The notes: a model not told the origin generated them from the letters alone. Positions 8,882-18,163 are shown, counted from the first letter of the stretch. The stretch is DNA of 64,000 nt from Pseudomonas sp. S09G 359 (GCF_002843605.1 NZ_CP025263.1:266501-330500); one strand, 5' to 3'. Numbers and translations: made by a program.

Positions 8882-9508
8882 CTAGGGTTTGCGCCAGACG
8901 CTGGCCAGCCAGGGTTGTTGAGCCCGAGGCAGCCCGGCGGGGCGGTAGTAATGCTCCAATTCCACAAAACCGGCGGCGGTGAGCAGCGTTTGCCATGCCT
9001 CAAGGTCGTGGTAAGAGCCATACCGCGGCCCATTCCAGCCCTCCTGGTTCTCACCCCGAGGGTTGGAGCTGAATAACACACCGCCAGGTTTCAGCGCCCC
9101 ATGCAATTGCTTGAGCACGCGCGGCAGTTCCTGCTTGGGGATATGAAACAGCACTGCGTTGGCAAACACCCCGTCAAAGCGCGCTGCGGGCAACTCCAGC
9201 TTCAGGAAGTCCTGCTGCAACACCTCGCAGCCACTGTCTTCGCGCGCCATCTGCGCAAACCGCTCGGAGCCGTCCAGCCCTACCGCGACATGCCCCATGC
9301 GAGTGAACGTCTGCAAATCGCGCCCCGGGCCGCAGCCGAAATCCAGCACGGTAAACGGCGCCGAGCCCTGGATATGCCGCAGCAACGCGTCGATGTTCTG
9401 GCTGACATCGTGATCGCGGGTGCCGTCGCGGAAGCTCTCGGCCACGCTGTTGTAGTGGCCGAGGGTGGTGGCGGTGATCTGGTCGAGGTCGTCGGGCTTG
9501 AGGGGCAT
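8882..9508 (-). CDS. Class I SAM-dependent methyltransferase
   Basis: Small soluble methyltransferase, 208 aa, with the Rossmann-type SAM-binding motif I VLDFGCGPGRDL at residues 54-65, acidic motif II (VGLDGS), and a motif IV region with FANAVLFHIPKQELP. C-terminal residues HYYRPAGLPRAQQPWLASVWRKP resemble those of UbiE/Tam-like proteins. It lies 40 bp downstream of metI on the same strand and could be the last gene of the sulfur operon. It is tail-to-tail with the hydrolase gene (7-bp gap). The substrate cannot be deduced. A link to methyl-sulfur chemistry is only suggested by position. Confidence 0.75.
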   Translation of the reverse strand: MPLKPDDLDQITATTLGHYNSVAESFRDGTRDHDVSQNIDALLRHIQGSAPFTVLDFGCGPGRDLQTFTRMGHVAVGLDGSERFAQMAREDSGCEVLQQDFLKLELPAARFDGVFANAVLFHIPKQELPRVLKQLHGALKPGGVLFSSNPRGENQEGWNGPRYGSYHDLEAWQTLLTAAGFVELEHYYRPAGLPRAQQPWLASVWRKP

Positions 9509-9548
9509 GGCGGGAAGTACCGGGCGCTGAGATAGGCCCGACTATACC

Positions 9549-10193
9549 TCACCGCTTGTTCAGCACTCTCGCCAACCGATCACCACCCAATTGAATCACC
9601 GCTACCAGCACCACCAACAACACAATCACCGTCAGCATGATCTGTGTATCAAAGCGCTGATAGCCATAGCGATAGGCAATATCTCCAAGCCCGCCGGCGC
9701 CAATCGCCCCGGCCATGGCCGACGAGTTGATCATGGTCACCAGGGTGATGGTGAACCCGCCGACAATCCCCGGTAGCGCTTCCGGCAACAGCACATGCCA
9801 AATGATGTGCCAGCGCCGGCAACCCATGGCTTGTGCGGCTTCGATCAAACCGTGGTCGACCTCACGCAGGCTCACTTCGGCGATCCGTGCAAAGAACGGC
9901 GTAGCGGCGATGGTCAACGGCACCACGGCCGCCCACACGCCATAGGTGGTGCCGACGATCAGGCGGGTGAACGGGATCAGCGCCACCATCAGGATCAAAA
10001 ACGGAATCGAGCGAAACAAATTCACGAACGCCCCCAGCACGCGGTTCAGCGCCGGGGCTTGGTAGATGCCACCCTTGTCACTGGTGACCAGGAACACCGC
10101 CAGTGGTATCCCCACCAGCAGCGCGATCAGCGAGGACACACCGACCATCAACAAGGTGTCGATGGCGCCTTGCAGTAAACGATCAAACCACAT
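9549..10193 (-). CDS. metI: Methionine ABC transporter permease MetI
   Basis: Inner-membrane permease of the MetNIQ methionine importer, 214 aa. About five hydrophobic helices are visible. The ABC-docking EAA loop reads [20 protein letters not shown], as in MetI proteins. The start at 10193 ([18 protein letters not shown]) overlaps the end of metN by 11 bases. A longer reading extends into metN and is unlikely. With the sulfur oxidoreductases upstream, the transported compound may be methionine or a related organosulfur molecule. Confidence 0.9.
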   Translation of the reverse strand: MWFDRLLQGAIDTLLMVGVSSLIALLVGIPLAVFLVTSDKGGIYQAPALNRVLGAFVNLFRSIPFLILMVALIPFTRLIVGTTYGVWAAVVPLTIAATPFFARIAEVSLREVDHGLIEAAQAMGCRRWHIIWHVLLPEALPGIVGGFTITLVTMINSSAMAGAIGAGGLGDIAYRYGYQRFDTQIMLTVIVLLVVLVAVIQLGGDRLARVLNKR

Positions 10194-11298
10194 AGCCCAG
10201 CACCTCCACCTGTTGCGCCCAGTTTGCGGCGCGGTTGCGCAGTTCTTCAACGTTGTGGGGCGAGCCATTCACCGCCAGCAGTAATTGCCCCAAGGCGTGG
10301 CCCTGGATGCGCTCCACGCCACCTTGGAGCAAGCGCACGCGCCCGCTGAGGGCGCTGAACAACGCGGCCAGGTCGGGCTCGTCATTGGCGCTGCCGGTGA
10401 ACTGCAAGCGCAGCACCACGGCGGCATCCGCCGAGGTCTGGGTGAGTTGCAGGCGGCTCTGCAGTTCTTCCGGCAGCCCATGTTGCAGCGGTGCCAGCAG
10501 GGTCTTGCTGACCTCATGTTGTGGGTTGCCGAACACTTGCCACACCGGGCCCTGCTCGACGATACGCCCGTGTTCCAGCACCACTACGCGGTCGCAGATT
10601 TCGCGGATCACCGCCATTTCATGGGTGATCAGCACGATGGTCAGCCCCAGGCGCTGATTGATCTCGCGCAGCAGGCCGAGGATCGACTGAGTGGTTTCCG
10701 GGTCGAGGGCCGAGGTGGCTTCGTCGCACAGCAGGATTTGTGGGTCATGCACCAGCGAACGGGCGATGCCCACGCGCTGTTTCTGCCCGCCGGAGAGCTG
10801 CGCCGGGTAGGCTTTGTGCTTGTCCTGCAAACCCACCAGTTCGAGCAGCTCGCGCACCTTTTGCTCGCGTTGCAGCTTGGGCACGCCGGCGACTTTCAGC
10901 GGCAACTCGACGTTCTGCCATACGGTTTTGGCCGACATCAGGTTGAAGTGCTGGAAGATCATGCCGATGCGCCGACGCAGTTCCACCAGGTGGTCTTCGT
11001 CGAATTCGCCGATGTCCACCTGGTCGATCAGCACGCGCCCGCTGCTCGGTTGCTCCAGACGGTTGATGGTGCGGATCAGCGACGACTTGCCGGCGCCGCT
11101 GCGGCCGATGATGCCGAACACCTCACCGCGCTGGATCGCCAGGTCGATGCCCTGCAGGGCATGCACCGTGCCGTCATAGGTCTTGCCCAGGTTGATAAAG
11201 CGCACATGGGCGCGGTTCAGGTCCGGGTGCAGTTGTGTCTGCTCGGCGTCCCTGGGCGGCAAGCCCAGGTCGCGCAGTTGAGAGTGGGCGGCGGTCAT
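10183..11298 (-). CDS. metN: Methionine ABC transporter ATP-binding protein MetN
   Basis: ATPase of the MetNIQ importer, 371 aa. Walker A GRSGAGKS is at residues 65-72, the signature LSGGQKQR at about 168-175, and Walker [14 protein letters not shown] follows at about 188. A C-terminal NIL regulatory domain (about residues 285-365), typical of MetN, binds substrate and inhibits transport in characterised homologues. The protein has roughly 30 extra N-terminal residues before the ATPase domain, giving a longer lead than short MetN forms. The start at 11298 overlaps the metQ stop as ATGA, and the 3' end overlaps metI. Confidence 0.92.
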   Translation of the reverse strand: MTAAHSQLRDLGLPPRDAEQTQLHPDLNRAHVRFINLGKTYDGTVHALQGIDLAIQRGEVFGIIGRSGAGKSSLIRTINRLEQPSSGRVLIDQVDIGEFDEDHLVELRRRIGMIFQHFNLMSAKTVWQNVELPLKVAGVPKLQREQKVRELLELVGLQDKHKAYPAQLSGGQKQRVGIARSLVHDPQILLCDEATSALDPETTQSILGLLREINQRLGLTIVLITHEMAVIREICDRVVVLEHGRIVEQGPVWQVFGNPQHEVSKTLLAPLQHGLPEELQSRLQLTQTSADAAVVLRLQFTGSANDEPDLAALFSALSGRVRLLQGGVERIQGHALGQLLLAVNGSPHNVEELRNRAANWAQQVEVLGYVV

Positions 11299-12110
11299 TT
11301 TTTATCTTCCCAGCCCACTTGGTAGAGCTTGCCCAGGGATTTATCCAGGGCCGCGCGGACCACTGGCGAGTGCTGGTAGATGTCGACGAACTTGATCACG
11401 CGCGGATCGGTTTTGCTCTTGGGCTGGATCACGAACTGGATCACGTATTCCGGGTGGTCGAGGCCGTCGAACAGCAGCGCCGACTCTGCATCGAAGGTCT
11501 TGGACAGGCGGATATACGCCGGGTAGCCCTGCACCAGGTCGGCGTCGTCATAGGCGCGCACCAGTTGCACGGCCTCCACTTGCAGGATCTTGATCTTCTT
11601 CGGGTTGGCGACGATGTCTTCTTCTGTGGCCTTGTAGCCCACGCCTGGCTTGAGGGTGATCAAGCCGGCCTTGGCCAGCAGTTGCAGGCCGCGCCCGCTG
11701 TTGATCGGGTCGTTGGCAATCGCCACGCTGGCGCCCTGGGGCAGGTCGTTGATGCTTTTGAATTTCTTCGAGTACAGCCCGACGTTATTGATGATGCCCG
11801 GCGCGTATGGCACCAGGTCAAAGCCGGCGGCGGCCTTGGCGTTTTCCAGGAACGGAATGTGCTGGAAGTAGTTCACGTCGATATCGCCGGCGGCCAGGCT
11901 GACGTTGGGTGCGATCCAGTCGGTGAATTCCACCAGCTCGACCTTCAGGCCTTGCTTGCCGGCTTCGGCCACGGCGGCTTCCAGGGGAATCGCGAAGGCG
12001 GCGGTGGTGCCGATTTTCAGTGGCGCGTCGGCGGCAAATACGGCCGAGCTGAACAAGCCAAAGGCCAGGACCAGTGCTTTGACTGGGTGGGAGAGCAGGG
12101 TCTTTTTCAT
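11295..12110 (-). CDS. metQ: Methionine-binding periplasmic/lipid-associated protein MetQ
   Basis: Substrate-binding protein of the NlpA/MetQ family, 271 aa. It has a Sec signal ([26 protein letters not shown]) and a mature region with family landmarks [27 protein letters not shown] and GYPAYIRLS. No Cys lipobox is visible, so it is probably a soluble periplasmic form. The start is set at 12110 because the signal begins there; an in-frame extension to 12260 runs into a repeat. It is the first transporter gene after the monooxygenase gene, from which it is separated by 158 bp containing a REPIN. Confidence 0.9.
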   Translation of the reverse strand: MKKTLLSHPVKALVLAFGLFSSAVFAADAPLKIGTTAAFAIPLEAAVAEAGKQGLKVELVEFTDWIAPNVSLAAGDIDVNYFQHIPFLENAKAAAGFDLVPYAPGIINNVGLYSKKFKSINDLPQGASVAIANDPINSGRGLQLLAKAGLITLKPGVGYKATEEDIVANPKKIKILQVEAVQLVRAYDDADLVQGYPAYIRLSKTFDAESALLFDGLDHPEYVIQFVIQPKSKTDPRVIKFVDIYQHSPVVRAALDKSLGKLYQVGWEDKK

Positions 12111-12155
12111 GGTCAATTTCCAGTCATAAGTTATGGGTGCAAACAATGCAGTTCC

Positions 12156-12263
12156 AATGTGGGAGGGGCGGTGCGACGATTCGACTTGCCCCCGATTAGG
12201 GTGTGTCAGTGGATAAATCTGTGACTGACACACCGCTATCGGGAGCAAGCTCCCTCCCACATT
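12156..12263. repeat. REPIN with variant left arm, inside the sulfur operon
   Basis: AATGTGGG and CCCACATT bound two inverted REP arms. The left arm carries the same 15-nt enlargement (CGGTGCGACGATTCGA) found at three other loci in this window; the right arm is the GGGAGCAAGCTCCC type. It occupies most of the gap between the monooxygenase stop (12269) and metQ. Confidence 0.87.
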
Positions 12264-12268
12264 TTTGA

Positions 12269-13621
12269 TCAGTGTCGGTAGCTTGATCCGGTGTGTTGTT
12301 CAGGTAGGCGGGCGGTGCGTTGGAAGACTTTTTCCCGCAGCGTTCCCTGTTCATATTCAGTCTTGTACGACCCACGGCGCTGCAACTCCGGCACCACCAG
12401 GTCAATGAAGTCCACATAGCTTTCCGGCGTCACGATGCGCGTCAGGTTGAAACCATCCAGCCCGGTTTCGCTGATCCACGATTCCAGCTCATCCGCCACC
12501 TGCTCGGGCGAGCCGACCAGGGTGATATAGCGCCCGCCGAGGGCGTGTTGCTCAAGCAATTTGCGCCGGGTCCAGTCGTTGTTCTGCAGGTTCTTGGTGG
12601 CCGACTGGATCGCGTTGCTCTTCACGTACTGGATCGGTTCGTCCAGCTCGTATTGGGCAAAATCAATCGCCGTGGACGCCGAGAAGTGCGCCACGCCGGC
12701 TTCCGGGCTGGCGTAACTGAGGTACTCGGCGTGCTTGGCCCAGGCCAGCTCCTCGGTGGCGCCAACGATCACGTTGAGGCCCATGAACACCTTGATGTCA
12801 TCCGGGTTGCGCCCGGCCGCCACCGCGCTGGCGCGCACCTTGTCCACTTGCACCTTGGTCGCGGCCTTGTTCTGCCCGCTGATGAACACGCACTCGGCGT
12901 GCCGCCCGGCGAACAGCAAACCCCGCTCCGAACTGCCGGCCTGGAACAGCACCGGCGTGCGCTGTGGCGACGGTTCGCACAGGTGATAACCCTCGACCTG
13001 GTAAAACTCGCCCTGGTGCTCGACTTTGTGCACCTTGCCCGGCTGCGCGTAGACCCGCGTCTGCGGATCGTTGAGCACCGCGCCGTCTTCCCAGCTGCCT
13101 TCCCAGAGTTTGTAGAGCACTTGCAGGTACTCGTCGGCCTGGTCGTAACGACGGTCATGCTCAACCTGCTCGGTAAGGCCCATGGCCTTGGCGGCGCTGT
13201 CGAGGTAGCCGGTGACGATGTTCCAACCCACCCGGCCACGGCTCAGGTGGTCGAGGGTGGACATACGCCGGGCGAACAGGTACGGCGGTTCGTAGGTGAG
13301 GTTGGCGGTAAGGCCGAAGCCGAGATTTTTAGTCACCGCAGCCATGGCCGAAACCAGCAACAACGGGTCATTCACCGGCAGTTGGATCGACTCCTTGAGC
13401 GGCACGTCGATGGAGTTCTGGTACACGTCATACACACCGACGATGTCGGCGATGAACAGGCCGTCAAACAGCCCGCGTTCCAGGGTTTGCGCGAGTTCTG
13501 TCCAGTATTCGATGGTTTTGTATTGGGTGGACGTGTCCCGAGGGTGAGTCCACAGGCCATGGTTGATGTGCCCGATGCAGTTCATGTTGAAGGCATTGAG
13601 CAGGATCTTTTTCTTAGCCAT
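12269..13621 (-). CDS. LLM-class FMN-dependent monooxygenase (NtaA/SnaA/DszA family)
   Basis: Flavin-dependent monooxygenase, 450 aa, of the bacterial luciferase-like group that uses reduced FMN from a separate reductase. The opening MAKKKILLNAFNMNCIGHINHGLW, the repeated HVD-type strand landmarks (FGLTANLTYEPPYLFARRMSTLDHLSRGRVGWNIVTGY) and QAGSSERG are typical of the NtaA/SnaA/SoxA/DszA branch, which oxidises nitrilotriacetate, sulfones and similar compounds. It sits directly after two SfnB-like genes (ATGA overlap at 13621) and before metQ, so use of an organosulfur compound is the best inference. No flavin reductase gene is in the operon. Confidence 0.85.
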   Translation of the reverse strand: MAKKKILLNAFNMNCIGHINHGLWTHPRDTSTQYKTIEYWTELAQTLERGLFDGLFIADIVGVYDVYQNSIDVPLKESIQLPVNDPLLLVSAMAAVTKNLGFGLTANLTYEPPYLFARRMSTLDHLSRGRVGWNIVTGYLDSAAKAMGLTEQVEHDRRYDQADEYLQVLYKLWEGSWEDGAVLNDPQTRVYAQPGKVHKVEHQGEFYQVEGYHLCEPSPQRTPVLFQAGSSERGLLFAGRHAECVFISGQNKAATKVQVDKVRASAVAAGRNPDDIKVFMGLNVIVGATEELAWAKHAEYLSYASPEAGVAHFSASTAIDFAQYELDEPIQYVKSNAIQSATKNLQNNDWTRRKLLEQHALGGRYITLVGSPEQVADELESWISETGLDGFNLTRIVTPESYVDFIDLVVPELQRRGSYKTEYEQGTLREKVFQRTARLPEQHTGSSYRH

Positions 13622-14814
13622 CAGATAGTCCCCCGCAGTGGCGGGTTTGCATCATTGAGGTAGTAATTGCCGACGGCGTGGTACTTCCAGCGCACCGGGT
13701 CGTGCAGGGTATGCACGCGCGCGTTGCGCCAGTGGCGATCCAGGCCGTGCTCGGCCAGGGTGGCCTGGCTGCCGGCCAACTCGAATAGCGTGCTGCCGGC
13801 GGCCAGGGAAATTTCGGTGCTCAAGGCGCGGACTTCGGCGACAGCGATGGAGGCTGCCGCAACGGTTTCGGCATTGCTGTCGGCCTGGGCGCGGTCGAGG
13901 CATTCGCCCGAGCGCTCCAACATCGCCTCCGCGGCGTGCAGGCGAATGCTCAGGTGGCCGAAGCTCTTCAGGGTCAGTGGGTCTTCTGTGGCTTTGTCGC
14001 TGCCGGCGTCGATCCACGGGCGGGTCTTGGTGCGCACGAAGTGCAGTGCATCTTCAAAGGCCGCGCGGGCGATGCCGGTGTCGATGGCGGCGTGAAGGAT
14101 CTGCGCCAGCGGGCCGACGGTGGTGGGGCGCTCGAAGGCGCTCTGGAACGGGATCACGTCTTGCGCGGCAACCCACACATTGTCGAACACCACCGAACCG
14201 CTGCCGGTGGTGCGTTGGCCGAAGCCACTCCAGTCATCGATCACTGTGAGGCCGGCGCTATCGCGGGGGACGAACGCCAATTGCTGCACGCCGTGTTCGT
14301 CCACCACCGAGGTGGGGATGCGCTGGGCGTAGATCGCGCCGGTGGAGTAGAACTTGCGGCCGCTGATGCGAAAACCGTCGCCGTCGCGGGTGATAGCGGT
14401 CACGCGGTCATGGGCGGTCTTGGTACCCAGTTCCGCCAAGGCGTTGCCGAAACGTTGACCGGCTAAAACCTCTGCGTACAGGCGTTGTTGCTGCGCGGGG
14501 CTGCCATTCACGCGCAGTACTTCGAGGGCATAAAAATGGTTTTGCGGGATCTGCCCCAACGATGCATCCGCCTGGGCGATCAGCGCGATGACTTTGGCCA
14601 GGGTGACGTTGGACACACCGGCGCCGCCGAATTCCTTGGGTACGCTGATGCCCCACAGGCCGGAGCGCGAGAACACGTCCAGTTCGGGCAGGGGCAGGCG
14701 GCGTTCACGGTCGCGCTGGGCGCTGTCGCGGCGGAAGTCTTCGGCGAGGTCGCTGGCGACAATAAGGGCTTGCTCATCGCTGGTGATAACCGCGACGTGG
14801 TGAGAAAGGGTCAT
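13621..14814 (-). CDS. SfnB-family (acyl-CoA dehydrogenase-like) sulfur acquisition oxidoreductase, copy 2
   Basis: Flavoprotein of the acyl-CoA dehydrogenase fold, SfnB/DszC branch, 397 aa. The N-terminal helical part (SGLWGISVPKEFGGAGVSNVTLAKVIALIAQADASLGQIPQ; key GQIPQNHF) is followed by the beta domain (RISGRKFYSTGA, DDWSGFGQRTTGSGSVVFDNV) and a C-terminal four-helix bundle ending HWRNARVHTLHDPVRWKYHAVG. SfnB is linked to use of dimethyl sulfone and other organosulfur sources in Pseudomonas. It shares these landmarks with the gene just upstream, so the two are paralogues. Its stop overlaps the monooxygenase start. Substrate unknown. Confidence 0.85.
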   Translation of the reverse strand: MTLSHHVAVITSDEQALIVASDLAEDFRRDSAQRDRERRLPLPELDVFSRSGLWGISVPKEFGGAGVSNVTLAKVIALIAQADASLGQIPQNHFYALEVLRVNGSPAQQQRLYAEVLAGQRFGNALAELGTKTAHDRVTAITRDGDGFRISGRKFYSTGAIYAQRIPTSVVDEHGVQQLAFVPRDSAGLTVIDDWSGFGQRTTGSGSVVFDNVWVAAQDVIPFQSAFERPTTVGPLAQILHAAIDTGIARAAFEDALHFVRTKTRPWIDAGSDKATEDPLTLKSFGHLSIRLHAAEAMLERSGECLDRAQADSNAETVAAASIAVAEVRALSTEISLAAGSTLFELAGSQATLAEHGLDRHWRNARVHTLHDPVRWKYHAVGNYYLNDANPPLRGTI

Positions 14815-14840
14815 GCGTATTTCTCCAGAGGTCTGGTCGG

Positions 14841-16082
14841 TTAAATCCAGGAATGACGGGCAGGCAAGGTGCCGTTCAGCCGATAGGCGCCGATGGCGTG
14901 ATACTTCCAGCGCACCGGGTCGTGCAGGGTGTGCACCCGCGCGTTGCGCCAGTGGCGGTCGAGGTTGAATTCGGCGAGGGTGGCGCGGCTGCCGGCCAGT
15001 TCGAAGAGCTTCTCGCTGACCAGCAACGACACTTCGGTGGTCAGCACTTTCGCCTCGGCCACGGCAATCGAGGCGCGGGCGGCGGACTGCGCGGTGATCG
15101 GCGCGGCACTCACCTGGTCCAGCACCTGGCCGGCCTTGCGCAACAGTGCCTCGGCGGCGTGCAGTTCGATTTTCAGCTTGCCGATATCGGCGATCACATA
15201 CAGGTCGTCGCTGGCGCGTTCGACCTTGGCGTCGATCCAGGGGCGCGAACGTTCACGCACGAAGGCGATGGTGTCATCCAGCGCGCCACGGGCGATGCCG
15301 GCGTCGATAGCCGCTTGAATCAGCTGTGAGACCGCGCCCTGGATATTCGGGGTTTCGCCGATGCGCCAGTTGTCGATGACCAGCTCGGCGTCTACCGGCA
15401 CACGGTCCAGCAGCACGGTGCCGCTGGCGGTGGTGCGTTGGCCAAAGCCGGACCAGTCGTCAACGATGCGTAGCCCTTCGGTGCCACGGCGCACAAACGC
15501 CATGACCTGCTTGCCGTCATCGTTCAGCGCTTTTACCGCGACCCAATGGGCAAACAACGCGCCGGTGGAGTAGAACTTCTGGCCGCTGATCACGTAGCCG
15601 TCGCCGTCGGCGGTGAGGCGCGCCTTCAGTTCCAGGGTGTTTTTGGTACCGCGTTCCGGGCCGCCATTGCCGATGCGCCAGCCGTCGAGGACGCTCTGGA
15701 ACAGCTGCTTTTTCTGGCGCTCGGTGGCGGCACCCTGCAACAGGTGCAGAATGCCGAAATGGTTCTGCGGGATCTGCCCGAGGGCCGGGTCTGCTGCGCT
15801 GATGATCGCGAATACGTCGGCCAGGGTCACGAACGATACCTGTGGGCCGCCGTACTCACGGGGAATGGAAATACTGCCCAACCCAGTGCGAGTGAACTGT
15901 TCGATCTGCGCCCAGGGCAGCTTGCGCTGCTGGTCGCGCTTGGCGGCTTGCAGGCGCGCGGCCTGGGCCAGGTCATGGGCGGCGTTCAGCGCATCGGCGT
16001 CGTTGCGCAGCACGGCGGCCGGCAGCAGCAGGGGGGCTACGTCCAGATCACTCTGGGTGGGTGTTAGAGCCAAGTTAGACAT
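14841..16082 (-). CDS. SfnB-family sulfur acquisition oxidoreductase, copy 1 (first gene of operon)
   Basis: Paralogue of the next gene, 413 aa, same acyl-CoA dehydrogenase-like fold: GQIPQNHFGILHLLQ, VISGQKFYSTGALFAHW, DDWSGFGQRTTASGTVLLDRV and the nearly identical ending HWRNARVHTLHDPVRWKYHAIG. The start at 16082 follows AAGGAG at 8-nt spacing. A GTG two codons upstream is also open but lies too close to this ribosome site. The gene heads a six- or seven-gene minus-strand run (two SfnB-like, monooxygenase, metQNI and possibly the methyltransferase). It shares a 26-bp gap with copy 2. The upstream 187 bp is AT-rich and contains a tandem 8-bp repeat. Confidence 0.86.
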   Translation of the reverse strand: MSNLALTPTQSDLDVAPLLLPAAVLRNDADALNAAHDLAQAARLQAAKRDQQRKLPWAQIEQFTRTGLGSISIPREYGGPQVSFVTLADVFAIISAADPALGQIPQNHFGILHLLQGAATERQKKQLFQSVLDGWRIGNGGPERGTKNTLELKARLTADGDGYVISGQKFYSTGALFAHWVAVKALNDDGKQVMAFVRRGTEGLRIVDDWSGFGQRTTASGTVLLDRVPVDAELVIDNWRIGETPNIQGAVSQLIQAAIDAGIARGALDDTIAFVRERSRPWIDAKVERASDDLYVIADIGKLKIELHAAEALLRKAGQVLDQVSAAPITAQSAARASIAVAEAKVLTTEVSLLVSEKLFELAGSRATLAEFNLDRHWRNARVHTLHDPVRWKYHAIGAYRLNGTLPARHSWI

Positions 16083-16269
16083 CAGCACCGCTCCTTGGCT
16101 GCACGTAATGCCCTGGCGTTATGCACCGGGGTAATTCTGATCATACCGACCTCGCATTCAATGAAATAAAAACAGAAAAATCAGGAATGTCCGGTGGTCC
16201 GGTGTATATACCCTAAGCGTGTTAAATATTTAAATAAACTAACTTTTGGGAATATGCATAGAAGGTCTG
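16083..16269 (-). promoter_or_regulatory. Upstream region of the sulfur operon with tandem GTCCGGTG repeat
   Basis: Gap between the sulfur operon and the orphan gene. It holds two exact adjacent copies of GTCCGGTG (16189-16204), then an AT-rich run (16205-16262). No convincing sigma-70 or sigma-54 promoter could be picked by eye. The repeat is a candidate operator for a regulator of the operon. This is inference. Confidence 0.35.
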
Positions 16270-17031
16270 TTACCCAGGTTCGCAGGGTGAGCCGAGGGGC
16301 CGCGGTCGATAGCTCGGCGCGGCCTCGGCCTTGCGGCTGGGTACCCAGGCGGCAATGTGCAATGCACGGGCTGGCGCCCAGCGTGAATTGTTGCCGACGC
16401 GGTCCAGAATGCAGTACGTCACCTCCAGCCGGCAGTCGTCGCCGGCTTCAACGATGACCTTTGACGGTACCCACACCTGTACCGCCAGGCCGACGCCCCT
16501 GGCCATGATTTTCGGCAGGTCCATGCGTACGTCACCCCAGCGCAGGGTGATGGCATCGCCGGTGGCCATGTTCGGGTAGGGTTCGATGGTCAGGGGAATA
16601 CCGCGCCGTACCTGGCTGCTGTTGACGCCATGGCGACGGATCGTCTCGGGTAGGCCGACAGGCGGGAGGTGCTGGTTTTCGTCGCCGTACAGGTCCGATG
16701 GGTAGCCGCCCGGGTGGCTGGTTTTGACCCGTACCCGCGTCACGGCCGAGCGCACCGGGCCATGACCGATCTGCATGACCTGGTAGTGAACCCGTGCCGG
16801 ACCATCTTGCACAAAGCTCTCCGGAATGCGCAGGTGCGTAGGCTGGCCGATTTTGCAGGCGGTCACTCGCCGTGAGGCGGCAAAGCAGTTGTTCCAGAAC
16901 AGCTCGATCAGGTCGCCTTCACCCATGCCCGGATAGGGGTCGATGTCGACCTGCAGGTGGGTGGCGGCAAGGGCATTGATGCCGTTTCGAATGGCCTGGG
17001 GCAGCGTGGGGGCGGTGAGCATACGCGTCAT
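16270..17031 (-). CDS. Orphan protein with two internal repeats, function unknown
   Basis: I do not recognise a characterised family. The protein is 253 aa, soluble, with no signal or membrane segment. It contains two related halves about 109 residues apart. VDIDPYPGMGEGDLIELFWNN begins near residue 28 (DPYPGM at 31-36), and LTIEPYPNMATGDAITLRWGD begins near 137 (EPYPNM at 140-145). Each half then continues with V/R-rich strands and a VHYQV or VTYCI strand, suggesting paired beta-sandwich domains. The start at 17031 follows AAGGAG at 7-nt spacing; an extension to 17091 lacks a site. It lies alone between two sulfur transport regions, on their strand. The tail after residue 228 is rich in Pro, Arg and Ser. 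Confidence 0.7.
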   Translation of the reverse strand: MTRMLTAPTLPQAIRNGINALAATHLQVDIDPYPGMGEGDLIELFWNNCFAASRRVTACKIGQPTHLRIPESFVQDGPARVHYQVMQIGHGPVRSAVTRVRVKTSHPGGYPSDLYGDENQHLPPVGLPETIRRHGVNSSQVRRGIPLTIEPYPNMATGDAITLRWGDVRMDLPKIMARGVGLAVQVWVPSKVIVEAGDDCRLEVTYCILDRVGNNSRWAPARALHIAAWVPSRKAEAAPSYRPRPLGSPCEPG

Positions 17032-17413
17032 AAGTAATCTCCTTGATGCAGCCAGCAGCAATCGTTCCGGGCCTTTGGCGCGGGTGCGCAAGGGGGCCGA
17101 AAGAAACGATTCAGTGAGTAGCCGGGATAGGATCCAATCCTCTGAGTGCTAGATAAGAGGGTTGTCCAAGGAGCGTCAATGGCGGCAAAGGGCTAAACGG
17201 CGGGTTGGCGCGGATTCAGAAGGGTCTGACTGGGAAGGGGATTTTAAGAGGGCGGCGGCGGGGTGTTTTACGACTGCGTGCGAGGACTTCCCGTAGGAAC
17301 ACTGATTTGTGGCGAGGGAGCTTGCTCCCGTTGGGCTGCGAAGCGGCCCCAGCATTTTTGGGAGCGCTTCGCACTCCAACGGGAGCAAGCTCCCTCGCTA
17401 CAATTAAGCGGTG
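17032..17413. other. Intergenic region, 382 bp, containing a REPIN
   Basis: No supportable gene. The right part is a REP pair (17308-17403). The rest holds the upstream region of the orphan gene. A five-codon open stretch with a good ribosome site (ATG at 17179) is present but not supported as a gene. Confidence 0.6.
17308..17403. repeat. REPIN of the GAGGGAGCTTGCTCCC type
   Basis: Inverted arms TTGTGGCGAGG and CCTCGCTACAA enclose GGGAGCTTGCTCCC and GGGAGCAAGCTCCC, with a loop containing GGGCTGCGAAGCGGCCCC. This is a different REP class from the GTGGGAGGGGGC elements. It follows the stop of the tcyN gene on the minus strand and may close that operon. Confidence 0.85.
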
Positions 17414-18160
17414 TCAGTGCGCGAGGAATTTGCTCAGGAACTGCTTGGTGCGCTCTTCCCTGGGGTTAGCGAACAACGCCTTGGCTTCGCCTTGTTCCAC
17501 GATCACGCCCTTGTCGAAAAAGATCACCCGGTTGGCCACATCCCGGGCAAAGCTCATTTCGTGGGTGACGATGACCATGGTGCGGTTTTCTTCGGCGAGG
17601 CTGCGAATGGTCGCCAGCACTTCGCCCACCAGTTCCGGGTCCAGCGCCGAGGTGGGTTCGTCAAACAGAATCACCTCCGGCTCCATGGCCAATGCACGCG
17701 CAATCGCCACGCGCTGCTGCTGGCCGCCCGACAGGCGCCGTGGGTAGGCGTCTTCCTTGCCCGCCAGGCCAACCCTGGCCAGTAGCTTGCGGCCCAGGGC
17801 CTCAGCGGCCTGGCGTGGCATCTTCTTGACCACGGTGGGCCCTTCGATGACATTTTCCAGTGCGGTACGGTGAGGGAACAGGTTGAAGTTCTGGAACACA
17901 AAACCCACGTGCTGGCGCAAGCGCCGCACCAGGCTCTGCTGCTGGTTGATCGGTTTGCTGCTGTCGATCTCGATGTCGCCGACCTTGATGCGCCCGCTGG
18001 TAGGCTGCTCGAGGAAGTTCAGGCAGCGCAGGAAGGTGGTCTTGCCGGAACCGCTGGGGCCGATGATGGCGACGACTTCGCCCGCCTTGACCTCAAGGTC
18101 GATGCCGTTGAGCACCACCTGACCCTTGAATTGTTTGGTCAGTTTTTCAACCACGATCAT
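17414..18160 (-). CDS. tcyN: L-cystine ABC transporter ATP-binding protein TcyN
   Basis: ATPase of a polar amino-acid uptake system, 248 aa. Walker A GPSGSGKT is at residues 34-41, the signature LSGGQQQR near 147, and Walker [14 protein letters not shown] follows. Last gene of the three-gene transporter (binding protein, permease, ATPase). The call as cystine-specific, instead of general amino acid, rests on the neighbouring D-cysteine desulfhydrase and serine acetyltransferase. The same set (tcyJ/fliY, dcyD, tcyL, tcyN) occurs together in enterobacteria. Confidence 0.87.
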   Translation of the reverse strand: MIVVEKLTKQFKGQVVLNGIDLEVKAGEVVAIIGPSGSGKTTFLRCLNFLEQPTSGRIKVGDIEIDSSKPINQQQSLVRRLRQHVGFVFQNFNLFPHRTALENVIEGPTVVKKMPRQAAEALGRKLLARVGLAGKEDAYPRRLSGGQQQRVAIARALAMEPEVILFDEPTSALDPELVGEVLATIRSLAEENRTMVIVTHEMSFARDVANRVIFFDKGVIVEQGEAKALFANPREERTKQFLSKFLAH

Positions 18161-18163
18161 GCT

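Noticed and set aside
17170..17195. Five-codon open stretch with a good ribosome site (ATG at 17179)
   Set aside because: Too short and without a downstream gene on the same strand to regulate; no support as a leader peptide.
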